Shown: in pieces, positions 8,487 through 15,608 of the stretch
Layout: each line of letters starts with the position of its first letter
Position numbering within the stretch: position 1 is the first letter of the stretch
NCBI RefSeq assembly: GCF_037151175.1
Contig: NZ_JBBCOR010000009.1
Location: forward strand, 62,001 to 126,000
Direction: 5' to 3'
DNA from: Asaia sp003994335
GTDB taxonomy: Bacteria > Pseudomonadota > Alphaproteobacteria > Acetobacterales > Acetobacteraceae
DNA length: 64,000 nucleotides
Program-made: the position numbers and the translations under genes
The notes under the pieces: model-generated
The model's input: only the letters and a program-made list of their open reading frames with translations
What the model was told of the DNA's origin: nothing
Databases searched by the model: none

Positions 8487-8604
8487 CCTCATCTGACCCG
8501 AAGCCGCCTTGCATCGTATTGCACGCGTGGTCGGGTGCCCCCGACCGCACCACGCAGGCGTCCTGGCGAGGATCGGTTTCCTGCTTTTCGAAGACAATGC
8601 GTCG

Positions 8605-8621
8605 CCCCCGATAGCTGGGGG
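8605..8621 (+). terminator. Possible terminator of lipoprotein gene
   Basis: A five-base GC stem (CCCCC-GATAGCT-GGGGG) is followed by TTCTGCTTTGCTTTTTCTT. The stem is short and lies about 120 bases after the stop codon. Confidence 0.3.
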
Positions 8622-8884
8622 TTCTGCTTTGCTTTTTCTTGCTGAGGCGACACCACCAGCAACGGAGGTGAGATGCCTCCTCGATACGTGGCATTCGCTA
8701 GCGCGCTTTACGCCACTATGGTCGATCCTCCGCTTGAGCGGAGAAGTATATCATCTGTCTGCGACACGATACACCGTGGCTTCCCGATAATGAAAAGCTT
8801 GTTGCTCGTCCTACGACGTGCGGATTTTAGGACGCAGTGATCGGCAGGACAAATTCCTCCGATCGTGGCCCGGCAAGACAGGTC

Positions 8885-8916
8885 GGGAAGACTGTGCCTC
8901 AGGACACAGGCTTCCC
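8885..8916 (-). terminator. Hairpin after the Hint adhesin gene
   Basis: GGGAAGaCTGTG (8885-8896) pairs with CACAGgCTTCCC (8905-8916) with one mismatch and an 8-base loop. It begins 16 bases beyond the adhesin stop codon. There is no clear T-run on the minus strand, so it may stabilise the 3' end instead of terminating by itself. Confidence 0.45.
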
Positions 8917-8931
8917 GTGACTCACAGGGTC

Positions 8932-11034
8932 TTAGCAGGCTACGGCAAGAGCTGTCGTTGTCTCCGCAACATATGGACCGCCTGCGCGGATCTCGATGCT
9001 CAGGATGCGCTCCCCATCCCCGGTCGAACCGGGCAGCGCGATCAAGGCATATCCGTCGGTCCAGCGCGCGTCAGCAGTTTCACTCTCATGCCAGCCTCGA
9101 GAAGCCTCATCCCCTAGATGTGCATCGAGTGACCGCATGTCCGACGCATCGAAGAGGGTGATGGCTCCCACGAGAACGCCGAGTTGACGACGGTCATCAT
9201 GAAAAGGTCCGATCGCGTCGCATGGGCGGCAGGCATTGGAAGCGATACGGACACTCTGGATCTGCGGAGGCAGCCTGAAGACAATGTGATTCGCACTTGC
9301 CCGCAGGGCGCGCACTACCTGCCCGGAAGGTGTAATGAGACGCACGTCACGTTCATTCGTGAGGACGCGTGCCTGTTGCGCCGACGGTTGATTCCCGGAA
9401 CGCGATGAGATCCTGTTGTATAGCGTCTCCAGAAATGCCAGGTCGGTACACAGGCTGAGGGACGAGCAACTCATCTGAGGATAAGACAGACGAGCGAGCT
9501 TGCCATGCTGTGAAAAGGCTCTGGCATTGCCGGTATCCCGATATGTTTCGCTCGGCATGCCGTCAGCCAGGATGACGCTATGCTTTTCCGTCGCAAGATG
9601 GAAATACTCGTAGTCTGTACGCGAGGTATCGTAATAGATCGAGCCCCCATTAACGAGCGTTCGTACTGGCACGAGATGACCGTCTACATAGAGACAGTGC
9701 TCCGCCGTGAGATAAACGTCCCGGTGGGGTACGCCCGTAGCAATCGCGTCCTTGGCAACGCATACAGGATATCCTGCAAGATCGTCATAGGCGGACCCAT
9801 TTGTGATTGTCCGACCCTTACCAACCCATGTCACGCGTTGTGTGACGGCATTACCTGTCCCGGGTTCGAGAGTGATGATCTCGTCACCAACTGCAAGTGT
9901 CTCGATTGCCACCTCGCCCATAGGCGTGGCGATCATTGTTCCCGGCAGGAAGCAGGCTTCTGCCGTTCCGTAGATCGTCGCCGCACCGCCCGACCCGATA
10001 TTGACGGGCTCGATCAGGCTCGCGCCGCTCGATACCACCAGTGTCGTATTGGAAAGAGACGGCCCGCTGATAGTCGCACCACTCAGAACGGTGACTGTGT
10101 CATTGCCTCCATAGGTCGTGTAGAAAGTGTCGTTGATTGATTTGCCCCCGGAGGAGACGGTGACCTGTGCCGAGTTTCCGTAATTGCCGGACATGACGCC
10201 GCCGTTCTGGACGGTGACATACCCATTATTCAGCGTCGAGTGTGTGAGCACACCGCCACTCTGAATGGTGATGGTCGGGTTTCCCAGCTGGGCCTGCAAC
10301 ATGCCGTCGACCACGGCGCCGGACGTGATGGTCAGCGTGGCATTGGTCAGAAACACGGGCCCGGTCAGCTTGGCAGTGCCGCTTTGATAATAGGTCGTGC
10401 CGCCAATATTGACCGCAATCCAGTCCCCACCCGTGATCGACCCGCCGGTATTCATCGTGTTGTGGTTCTGCACGGAAGGGTTGAGGGTCACATTGCTCGT
10501 GCTGGACGATACGGGCGCACCGGCAGAAATCACACTCCCTCCCGACCCCACGACGATCTGGCTGAGAGAGGCCCCGGCAGCGGCACTCAAGGTCATGTTC
10601 GAGGTGATCTGGGCTCCCGAAACCGAAGCGCCGTTCTGAACGGTCACGGTGCCACTCTTGCCTGTCGTGGCATAGAAGACGTCATTCTCGGACTTCGCAC
10701 CGCTGGCATAGGTCAGCGTATTGCCATTGAAGTCATTATTGGCCGTCAGCCCTCCAGCCGCAACCGAGACCGTGCCCGTATTGACCACTGAGTCGATCAA
10801 CTGGCCGCCATTCATGACGCTGATGGTCGGAGAGCCAACCGCTCCCGCTGCCAGCAAGCCGGAAACGACAGCGCCAGACTGAACGATCAGCGTGGTTGAT
10901 GCGGCAAGCACCACCGGGCCATCAACAACAGTAGAGCCGCTGATATAGACCGTCTTTCCGTTGACGTTACTTGCGACCCAGGTCTCGCCATTGAGGAAAA
11001 CATTTGCGTAACGAGAATCAGAACTTGATGTCAT
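8932..11034 (-). CDS. Surface adhesin-like protein: two passenger repeats plus Hint domain
   Basis: About 700 residues. Residues ~15-360 are low-complexity beta-helix-type sequence rich in G, S, T, V and N, built from two copies of a ~155-residue unit; each has a start such as GETWVASNVNGKTVYISG or GGDWIAVNIGGTTYYQSG, then SGAVVxGxL, a GGK/GAKSxND-FY-TT segment and an SGASL end. A Hint_2-type domain follows at about residue 364: CFLPGTMIATPMGEVAIETL with the conserved first Cys, then VTWVGKGR and YLTAEHCLYVDGHLVPV with the block-B His. About 200 further residues close the chain. No N-terminal signal peptide is visible. ATG at 11034 is preferred over 11046 because GAGATG precedes it. Such proteins are common in Acetobacteraceae; autocleavage and secretion are inferred. 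Confidence 0.8.
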   Translation of the reverse strand: MTSSSDSRYANVFLNGETWVASNVNGKTVYISGSTVVDGPVVLAASTTLIVQSGAVVSGLLAAGAVGSPTISVMNGGQLIDSVVNTGTVSVAAGGLTANNDFNGNTLTYASGAKSENDVFYATTGKSGTVTVQNGASVSGAQITSNMTLSAAAGASLSQIVVGSGGSVISAGAPVSSSTSNVTLNPSVQNHNTMNTGGSITGGDWIAVNIGGTTYYQSGTAKLTGPVFLTNATLTITSGAVVDGMLQAQLGNPTITIQSGGVLTHSTLNNGYVTVQNGGVMSGNYGNSAQVTVSSGGKSINDTFYTTYGGNDTVTVLSGATISGPSLSNTTLVVSSGASLIEPVNIGSGGAATIYGTAEACFLPGTMIATPMGEVAIETLAVGDEIITLEPGTGNAVTQRVTWVGKGRTITNGSAYDDLAGYPVCVAKDAIATGVPHRDVYLTAEHCLYVDGHLVPVRTLVNGGSIYYDTSRTDYEYFHLATEKHSVILADGMPSETYRDTGNARAFSQHGKLARLSYPQMSCSSLSLCTDLAFLETLYNRISSRSGNQPSAQQARVLTNERDVRLITPSGQVVRALRASANHIVFRLPPQIQSVRIASNACRPCDAIGPFHDDRRQLGVLVGAITLFDASDMRSLDAHLGDEASRGWHESETADARWTDGYALIALPGSTGDGERILSIEIRAGGPYVAETTTALAVAC
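9967..10428 (-). repeat. Passenger repeat copy 2 within the Hint adhesin
   Basis: Second copy of the ~155-residue unit, offset by 186 codons from copy 1. Matching landmarks in order: DWIAVNIGGTTYYQSG, TITSGAVVDGML, NPTITIQSGG, KSINDTFYTTYGG, TVTVLSGATISG, VVSSGASLIEPVNIGSGG. Divergence shows an old duplication. Confidence 0.6.
10525..10986 (-). repeat. Passenger repeat copy 1 within the Hint adhesin
   Basis: First copy: TWVASNVNGKTVYISG, LIVQSGAVVSGLL, SPTISVMNGG, KSENDVFYATTGK, TVTVQNGASVSG, LSAAAGASLSQIVVGSGG, aligning in the same order with copy 2. Confidence 0.6.
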
Positions 11035-11100
11035 TTTACATCTCATAACTCGGGAGATTTGTTTTGTAGAAATACTATCTCATAAAATGCACGTATTTTT

Positions 11101-11121
11101 TTATGTCAAACCATGTTTTAG
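11101..11121 (+). repeat. 21-bp direct repeat, copy 1
   Basis: This copy and the one at 11212 match at 19 of 21 positions, both starting TTATGTCAAAC. TATGTC also occurs at 11283 and 11307, giving four copies in ~210 bases. A regulator binding site upstream of the adhesin is the simplest reading. Confidence 0.55.
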
Positions 11122-11211
11122 AAATACAAATTTCTGTAAGTAAGATAAGATGATTATGCAATAGAATATAAAGGGTTGTAATAAATAATTATATAGTCAT
11201 AACCCACTAAT

Positions 11212-11232
11212 TTATGTCAAACTATGTTATAG
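11212..11232 (+). repeat. 21-bp direct repeat, copy 2
   Basis: Partner of the repeat at 11101, 111 bases apart start to start, with two mismatches (positions 12 and 18 of the unit). Confidence 0.55.
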
Positions 11233-11654
11233 GTATCTTGTTTTGTATTTACGTCGCACTGCGCGACTGTAGGTAGTATTTATATGTCACTTAGGATATA
11301 TTTATTTATGTCCTGATTTTGGAGGCTTTGTGAGTGACTAATCGTGTATCTTTAACTCTTTGTTAACACGGTATTTGTCAATATATACAAATATAATAAT
11401 AAGTTTATAAGTATATCTATCGATTCGATAAGCAAAGAAGGGGCGTGAAAAATTTACCGCATCGACATTAGGGGCATTTATTGTTGGTAGGGCTTCACTC
11501 CGCCGCAAAGCGGTCCTGGCTTGAGAGCTCTCGCCAAGCCACCTGTATGAACCGGTATACGGTTTCCCGCGGCGTACAGACGAGAGGAGGGAGCAGCCGG
11601 CCTGGTCGCCCTTTGCTTCTTCGATAAACAAAGCAAAACCGATCGTAGGCGTGT

Positions 11655-12479
11655 TCAGCGCCCGAAGTGGTCTACGAGTTCCGCTACCCTCGCGTGATCC
11701 GACAGGGTTGCCGGACTGTAGATGATCAGGCCCAGATCAGAGCGTCCCTCAACAGCGAAGCCGGAATACTCCAATTCGATCAGGCCGGCTGTCGGATGAA
11801 CCAGACGCTTTGTGCCCTCGGCATGACTCTCGATATCGCTTTGTTGCCATAGCGCACTGAACTCCGGGCTGCAGGCGCTCAACTCGTCGATCAGCTGATC
11901 GACCAGGGTAGAGGCGCCCGCGCGCACGATATCTGCCCTGAAGGCTGCGACCACGGATCGCGCAAGATTATCCCAATCGGTCTGCATCGCGCGAATTCGC
12001 GGCGTTCCAAACACGATCTTGAGTATATTGCGTTGATCGGGCGGTAAAGTGCTGTAGTCGGTCAGCACCGCAGCGGCCGCCTTGTTCCACGCCACAACAT
12101 CCCAAAGCGGCGTCTTCACGATTGCCGGGCTGTAAGTGAGCGCGTCAAGAACACGCTGCAGTCTAGGCGTAATGGCGTCAGCCTGCCGATATCGGATCTC
12201 AGGCAATCGGCCGAGCGCCAGCATGTAGAGATGCTCCCGCTCTGGTTCTGTAAGCTTCATGCCCTTGGTCAGACGGTCAAGGACGTCTGATGAGGGTGCG
12301 CCTCCTCGCCCCTGCTCGAGCCACGTATACCAAGTCACGCTGATATTGGCGCATTGTGCGACCTCTTCCCGGCGAAGACCCGGGGTACGGCGGCGCGATG
12401 CGGGAAAACCAAAAGCGACCGGATCGAGCCTTGACCGCTTTTCCCTGAGATAGGCACCGAAGGATGGAGAAGCGGGCAT
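11655..12479 (-). CDS. XRE-type regulator with MmyB-like ligand-binding domain
   Basis: 274 residues. N-terminal helix-turn-helix with the family signature TPGLRREEVAQCANISVTWY followed by TWLEQGRG (residues ~32-60), then the MmyB-like PAS-related domain (ALTYSPAIVKTPLWDVVAWN, near residues 110-130, and LGLIIYSPAT near the end). Proteins of this class bind a small hydrophobic ligand and typically regulate an adjacent SDR gene. That is exactly the layout here: the gene is divergent from an SDR-epimerase gene with 95 bases between start codons. TATCA (12487-12491) and TGATA (12504-12508) form a possible operator in between. Confidence 0.9.
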   Translation of the reverse strand: MPASPSFGAYLREKRSRLDPVAFGFPASRRRTPGLRREEVAQCANISVTWYTWLEQGRGGAPSSDVLDRLTKGMKLTEPEREHLYMLALGRLPEIRYRQADAITPRLQRVLDALTYSPAIVKTPLWDVVAWNKAAAAVLTDYSTLPPDQRNILKIVFGTPRIRAMQTDWDNLARSVVAAFRADIVRAGASTLVDQLIDELSACSPEFSALWQQSDIESHAEGTKRLVHPTAGLIELEYSGFAVEGRSDLGLIIYSPATLSDHARVAELVDHFGR

Positions 12480-12574
12480 GCGAGCCTATCAGTCACTATA
12501 CCATGATACGATCACTACTATAACAGGAAGGCGCGTCAGGCGATAGCAGAGGAGACGATCACAGGAGATGGATA

Positions 12575-13465
12575 ATGAGAGTCTTTCTAACCGGTGCAAA
12601 TGGTTTCATTGGAACCAGACTTGTTACCGAATTGATCGCGGCGGGCCATCAGGTTCTGGGCCTCACCCGCTCTGAACCCGGCGCTCAACGCTTGCTTGCC
12701 GCAGGTGCAGAAATTCATCGTGGCACGATCGATGATTCAGCCGCGCTTCGAGCGGGCGCCAATTCTTGTGACGGCGTTATTCATACCGCTTTCGACCATG
12801 ATTTCTCTCGCTATGTCGAGAACTGCACGATGGACAGCCGTGCCATCCTGACAATCGGATCGGTGCTCCGCGGGACCAAACGCCCATTCGTCGTCACCTC
12901 GACCACATTATTCGGTGAGGAGACACCCGGGGTGCTTGCAGATGAGGATGTGTCCAATCTGGATCATCCCAACCCCCGAGCCGTGTCTGAGCGTGTGGTG
13001 GCAGGCCTCGTTGCAGATGGCATCAACGTTTCATTGGTCCGTCTGTCTCAAATTCATGATACGCACCGTCAAGGATTGGTCACATTCCTAGTTGATCTGG
13101 CCCGCAGAACAGGCCGCGTGGCCTATCTTGGCTCAGGCACCAATCGTTGGTCGGCGGCTGCTCTTGGCGATACAGCGCGTCTTTACCGCCTCGCCCTGGA
13201 AAATCCAACCGCGGGGGCACGCTATCACGCAACGGCCGAAGAGGGCGTAACGCTGCGCTCAATCGCTGAAACGATTGGGGAAAGACTTGATCTCCCGGTC
13301 GTCTCGCTGTCAGAGAGCGAGGCACGGGATCATTTTGGATGGCTCTATGGGTTCATTGCCAAAGACATGATCGCTTCCAGCGAGAAGACGTGCAAACGTC
13401 TGGGTTGGTGCCCGACAGGCCGTTCCCTTCTTGAGAGCCTCCAAACGATGGCAGCGGGAAAATGA
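12575..13465 (+). CDS. NAD(P)-dependent SDR-family epimerase/dehydratase-like protein
   Basis: 296 residues with an extended/atypical SDR fold. N-terminal Rossmann motif MRVFLTGANGFIGTRLVTEL; later VTSTTLFGEE, and a substrate domain with LARRTGRVAYLGSGTNRWSA and ALGDTARLYRLALE. The YxxxK active site is not obvious, as in many atypical SDRs that bind rather than convert sugar nucleotides. ATG at 12575 follows AGGAGATGGATA. It is divergent from and probably controlled by the MmyB-type regulator. The substrate is unknown. Confidence 0.85.
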   Translation: MRVFLTGANGFIGTRLVTELIAAGHQVLGLTRSEPGAQRLLAAGAEIHRGTIDDSAALRAGANSCDGVIHTAFDHDFSRYVENCTMDSRAILTIGSVLRGTKRPFVVTSTTLFGEETPGVLADEDVSNLDHPNPRAVSERVVAGLVADGINVSLVRLSQIHDTHRQGLVTFLVDLARRTGRVAYLGSGTNRWSAAALGDTARLYRLALENPTAGARYHATAEEGVTLRSIAETIGERLDLPVVSLSESEARDHFGWLYGFIAKDMIASSEKTCKRLGWCPTGRSLLESLQTMAAGK

Positions 13466-13536
13466 CACACCGCCTGACGTCACTGGACGTTACCGCCTTA
13501 CTGTAGAGTGGGACATGGTCCCATCGGCTTGTTGCT

Positions 13537-13568
13537 CTCTCCCCTTAGTGGCTCGCCAAAGGGGAGAG
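13537..13568. terminator. Shared hairpin between SDR and bcsD 3' ends
   Basis: CTCTCCCCTT (13537-13546) pairs perfectly with AAGGGGAGAG (13559-13568) over 10 bases. It sits between two convergent genes and 11 bases from the bcsD stop. There is no strong T-run on either side, so bidirectional termination is likely but not certain. Confidence 0.5.
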
Positions 13569-13578
13569 GATGGAGAGT

Positions 13579-14022
13579 TCAGCGCATCAGAGGCGCTTCG
13601 CTCCCAAGATCGAAGAGAAAAACCATCTGGTCCGCCCGGGATACGCTGCGGTCCAGACGCAAGGTGACGTGCTCATCGAGCTGCGTCAGCCACCCCTCGA
13701 GAACCCCGCCATAGAACGCGCTCAGCCACTGGCCTGCCGGATTTCCCAAAGACCCGACGGTCGGAAAGCCCGTTAACTCGATATAGAGGGCGCGCGTTTC
13801 CCGTTGCAGTCGTAGCGACACAACGCCCCATCGGGCAATCGACAGAAGCGCATTGCACTCAAGCTCGAAGGCCTCGACCGTCTCGCACTCTGGCAGCGGC
13901 AGTCGGGTCGCGATCCGCTGGCCAACACTGTGCAAGAGCGCATCGCGCTCCTCCGGGCCAGCCTGCAGATCGAGTTCGGCGGCGAGAGCATGAATGAAAA
14001 GAGAATAATCAGGCGCGATCAT
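13579..14022 (-). CDS. bcsD: Cellulose synthase subunit BcsD
   Basis: 147 residues, close to the ~156 of Komagataeibacter BcsD (AcsD), the periplasmic octameric ring that organises glucan chains into crystalline ribbons. Recognisable parts: PDYSLFIHALAAELDLQAG at the start, ERDALLHSVGQRIATRLPLP, and GNPAGQWLSAFYGGVLEGWL towards the end. The start overlaps the bcsC stop as ATGA, so it is translationally coupled. It is the last gene of the minus-strand cellulose operon, followed by a strong hairpin. No BglAx-type beta-glucosidase gene follows, unlike the Komagataeibacter bcs1 operon. Confidence 0.9.
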   Translation of the reverse strand: MIAPDYSLFIHALAAELDLQAGPEERDALLHSVGQRIATRLPLPECETVEAFELECNALLSIARWGVVSLRLQRETRALYIELTGFPTVGSLGNPAGQWLSAFYGGVLEGWLTQLDEHVTLRLDRSVSRADQMVFLFDLGSEAPLMR

Positions 14023-15608
14023 TTCGTCCCCAGAAAGCTGTATTTTGCTGCGACAAAGGCACGGACTTCGTTCCAGGGTCCGGCCTTCTGATAATCTGCG
14101 TTGAGGCTGAGCTTGAGATTGGGCGTCAGGCGGTAATCGATATTGCCGTAGATGCCCCCAGTCAGACCACTTGCCGACTCACCTGATTCATAGGCGTAGA
14201 GCGGTGCGATACTGGCCAGAAGCGCCTGGTCCTGCGGATTGTTTGGAAAGGTTTCGGAGCGACTGGAGTGATAGGTCTGGTACCCTATGCGGCCCAGAAC
14301 ATTCCAGTCCATCTGTTTGTAGGATCCGGCATAGGTGATCGGGAAGGTGAAAGCGAGGAAGTTCTGCGGCGAGAAATATCCGCCATTGCCGAAGGAAAAC
14401 TGGTACTCGTTGCGCGCATATCCGAACCACGTCAGATCCATGCCGAGATGGAGGTTCTGTGTGCCTGATTCCCAGATCTTGGCCTGCCCCCCTGCCCCAG
14501 CTTCATAGCCCGTGTTGCTGCGCGTGTTTCTCCCTGCAAGGTACGAACCACCCCCACGCACGTAGAAGGACGCGTTGCTGGTTCCGTAAGCGAGTTGAGC
14601 GTAAGCGCGATTGCGGGTCACCCCACCCCAGGTTGCTCCGGATGCGTCACGCAACCCTGCGTAGGAGAGAATACTGTCCTGAACGGCGCGACGTTCTGCT
14701 CCTATGGTAAGGGTTGTGTTGCGCGCAATCTGCGGCGCGACACGCAAACCACCCTGGGCCGTCGCCGTGATAAACCCAAGCGGCGTGGAACCAACATCTG
14801 CGGTCAGCCAGTTCCAGCCGAACTGCGCATCCAGCGCGACACCCGTCGCATTGAAAGAAGAGGACTGATCGAGCGGACCGTTCTGCTGGCTCGATAGCGG
14901 ATTCATGCCAATCTGCAGGGGTCCATTGACGTCACTGCCGTTGTAGGATCGGCTTGAGAGGAAAGTGGGGGTCGCCGAAAGCGTAAGACGGCCATGACCA
15001 AGAGGTATCGTACCCGCAACCTGCGTAGTAACGTTGTTCAACCCGTTCAGACCTGATCCCGATCGGCTGTCGATCCCCGGGGTGATACTCACCGAGGCGG
15101 TAAGGGAGTCCGTGATCTGTGTGAGATCGCCATCCATGCGCCGGATGAGCGGATCAGAGTCGTTGCGTACGAGCGTGACATCCTCAGAAGCGAACGGGTT
15201 GACCCGTCGCGCGCCCGAGAGTCCAGAGGGCGAGATTTGCTCGATGCGGAGCAACCGTGCCTGGGCCAATTCGCGCACCGCAGCGCGAATATTGCCGCGC
15301 GCCCGATCTAGCTGCGCCGCTGCATACCAACTCCTCGGATCTGTCGGCGCCATCGCATTCATCTGCTGGATATAGCCACTGGCCTCGGCGTAGCGATGCA
15401 TGGCGATTGTCGTCTCGACAAGTGCCAGGCGCGCGTCGAGATCGGCTGGATCATGCTGCACAGCACGCAGATTGATCTGATAGGCCTGAGCGTATTGACC
15501 GCCGGAGCTATAAAGCCGAGCCAAAGCGAGATTGGCTGCGACGGGAGGGTTGGCACGATCGATAGCAGGGGCCAGTGCCCCATAGGCGCGCGCGGTTGCC
15601 GCTCTCAT
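14019..15608 (-). CDS. bcsC: Cellulose export protein BcsC, C-terminal part (beta-barrel), split by frameshift
   Basis: 529 codons from an ATG at 15608 that directly follows an in-frame TGA. The first ~110 residues are the final tetratricopeptide repeats (NLALARLYSSGGQYAQAYQI, YAAAQLDRARGNIRAAVREL) and the rest is the BCSC_C outer-membrane barrel, ending in DYQKAGPWNEVRAFVAAKYS. There is no signal peptide, so this piece alone could not be exported. Its N-terminus continues the protein encoded by the overlapping upstream frame (15508-17739). The change of frame lies at GAGAG (15602-15606): restoring one GA unit would read LNERAATARAYGALAP without interruption. Together the two parts give ~1,240 residues, close to known BcsC. 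Either a real inactivating or phase-variable mutation or a sequencing error. Confidence 0.88.
   Translation of the reverse strand: MRAATARAYGALAPAIDRANPPVAANLALARLYSSGGQYAQAYQINLRAVQHDPADLDARLALVETTIAMHRYAEASGYIQQMNAMAPTDPRSWYAAAQLDRARGNIRAAVRELAQARLLRIEQISPSGLSGARRVNPFASEDVTLVRNDSDPLIRRMDGDLTQITDSLTASVSITPGIDSRSGSGLNGLNNVTTQVAGTIPLGHGRLTLSATPTFLSSRSYNGSDVNGPLQIGMNPLSSQQNGPLDQSSSFNATGVALDAQFGWNWLTADVGSTPLGFITATAQGGLRVAPQIARNTTLTIGAERRAVQDSILSYAGLRDASGATWGGVTRNRAYAQLAYGTSNASFYVRGGGSYLAGRNTRSNTGYEAGAGGQAKIWESGTQNLHLGMDLTWFGYARNEYQFSFGNGGYFSPQNFLAFTFPITYAGSYKQMDWNVLGRIGYQTYHSSRSETFPNNPQDQALLASIAPLYAYESGESASGLTGGIYGNIDYRLTPNLKLSLNADYQKAGPWNEVRAFVAAKYSFLGTK

Larger units (their letters stand above)
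8487..8931. other. Gene-free stretch before the Hint adhesin 3' end
   Basis: No open frame here has recognisable protein character. Two hairpins are present: CCCCC/GGGGG at 8605-8621 followed by a T-rich run, suitable for ending the plus-strand lipoprotein transcript, and a longer stem next to the adhesin stop codon, listed separately. Confidence 0.4.
11035..11654. other. AT-rich gene-free region upstream of the adhesin
   Basis: About 400 bases (11047-11450) are visibly far more AT-rich than the rest of the window, with long A/T runs and no supported gene. The remaining ~200 bases return to normal composition and carry TGGCTTG (11517-11523) paired with CAAGCCA (11535-11541). A 97-codon minus-strand frame here has a hydrophobic, Lys/Ile/Tyr-rich end caused by base composition and I do not accept it. 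The region probably holds the adhesin promoter and is a candidate for binding by a nucleoid silencer protein. Confidence 0.55.

Noticed and set aside
11338..11631. 97-codon minus-strand frame upstream of the adhesin
   Set aside because: Its C-terminal half is encoded by the AT-rich island and shows compositional residues only; no family motif or ribosome-binding site.
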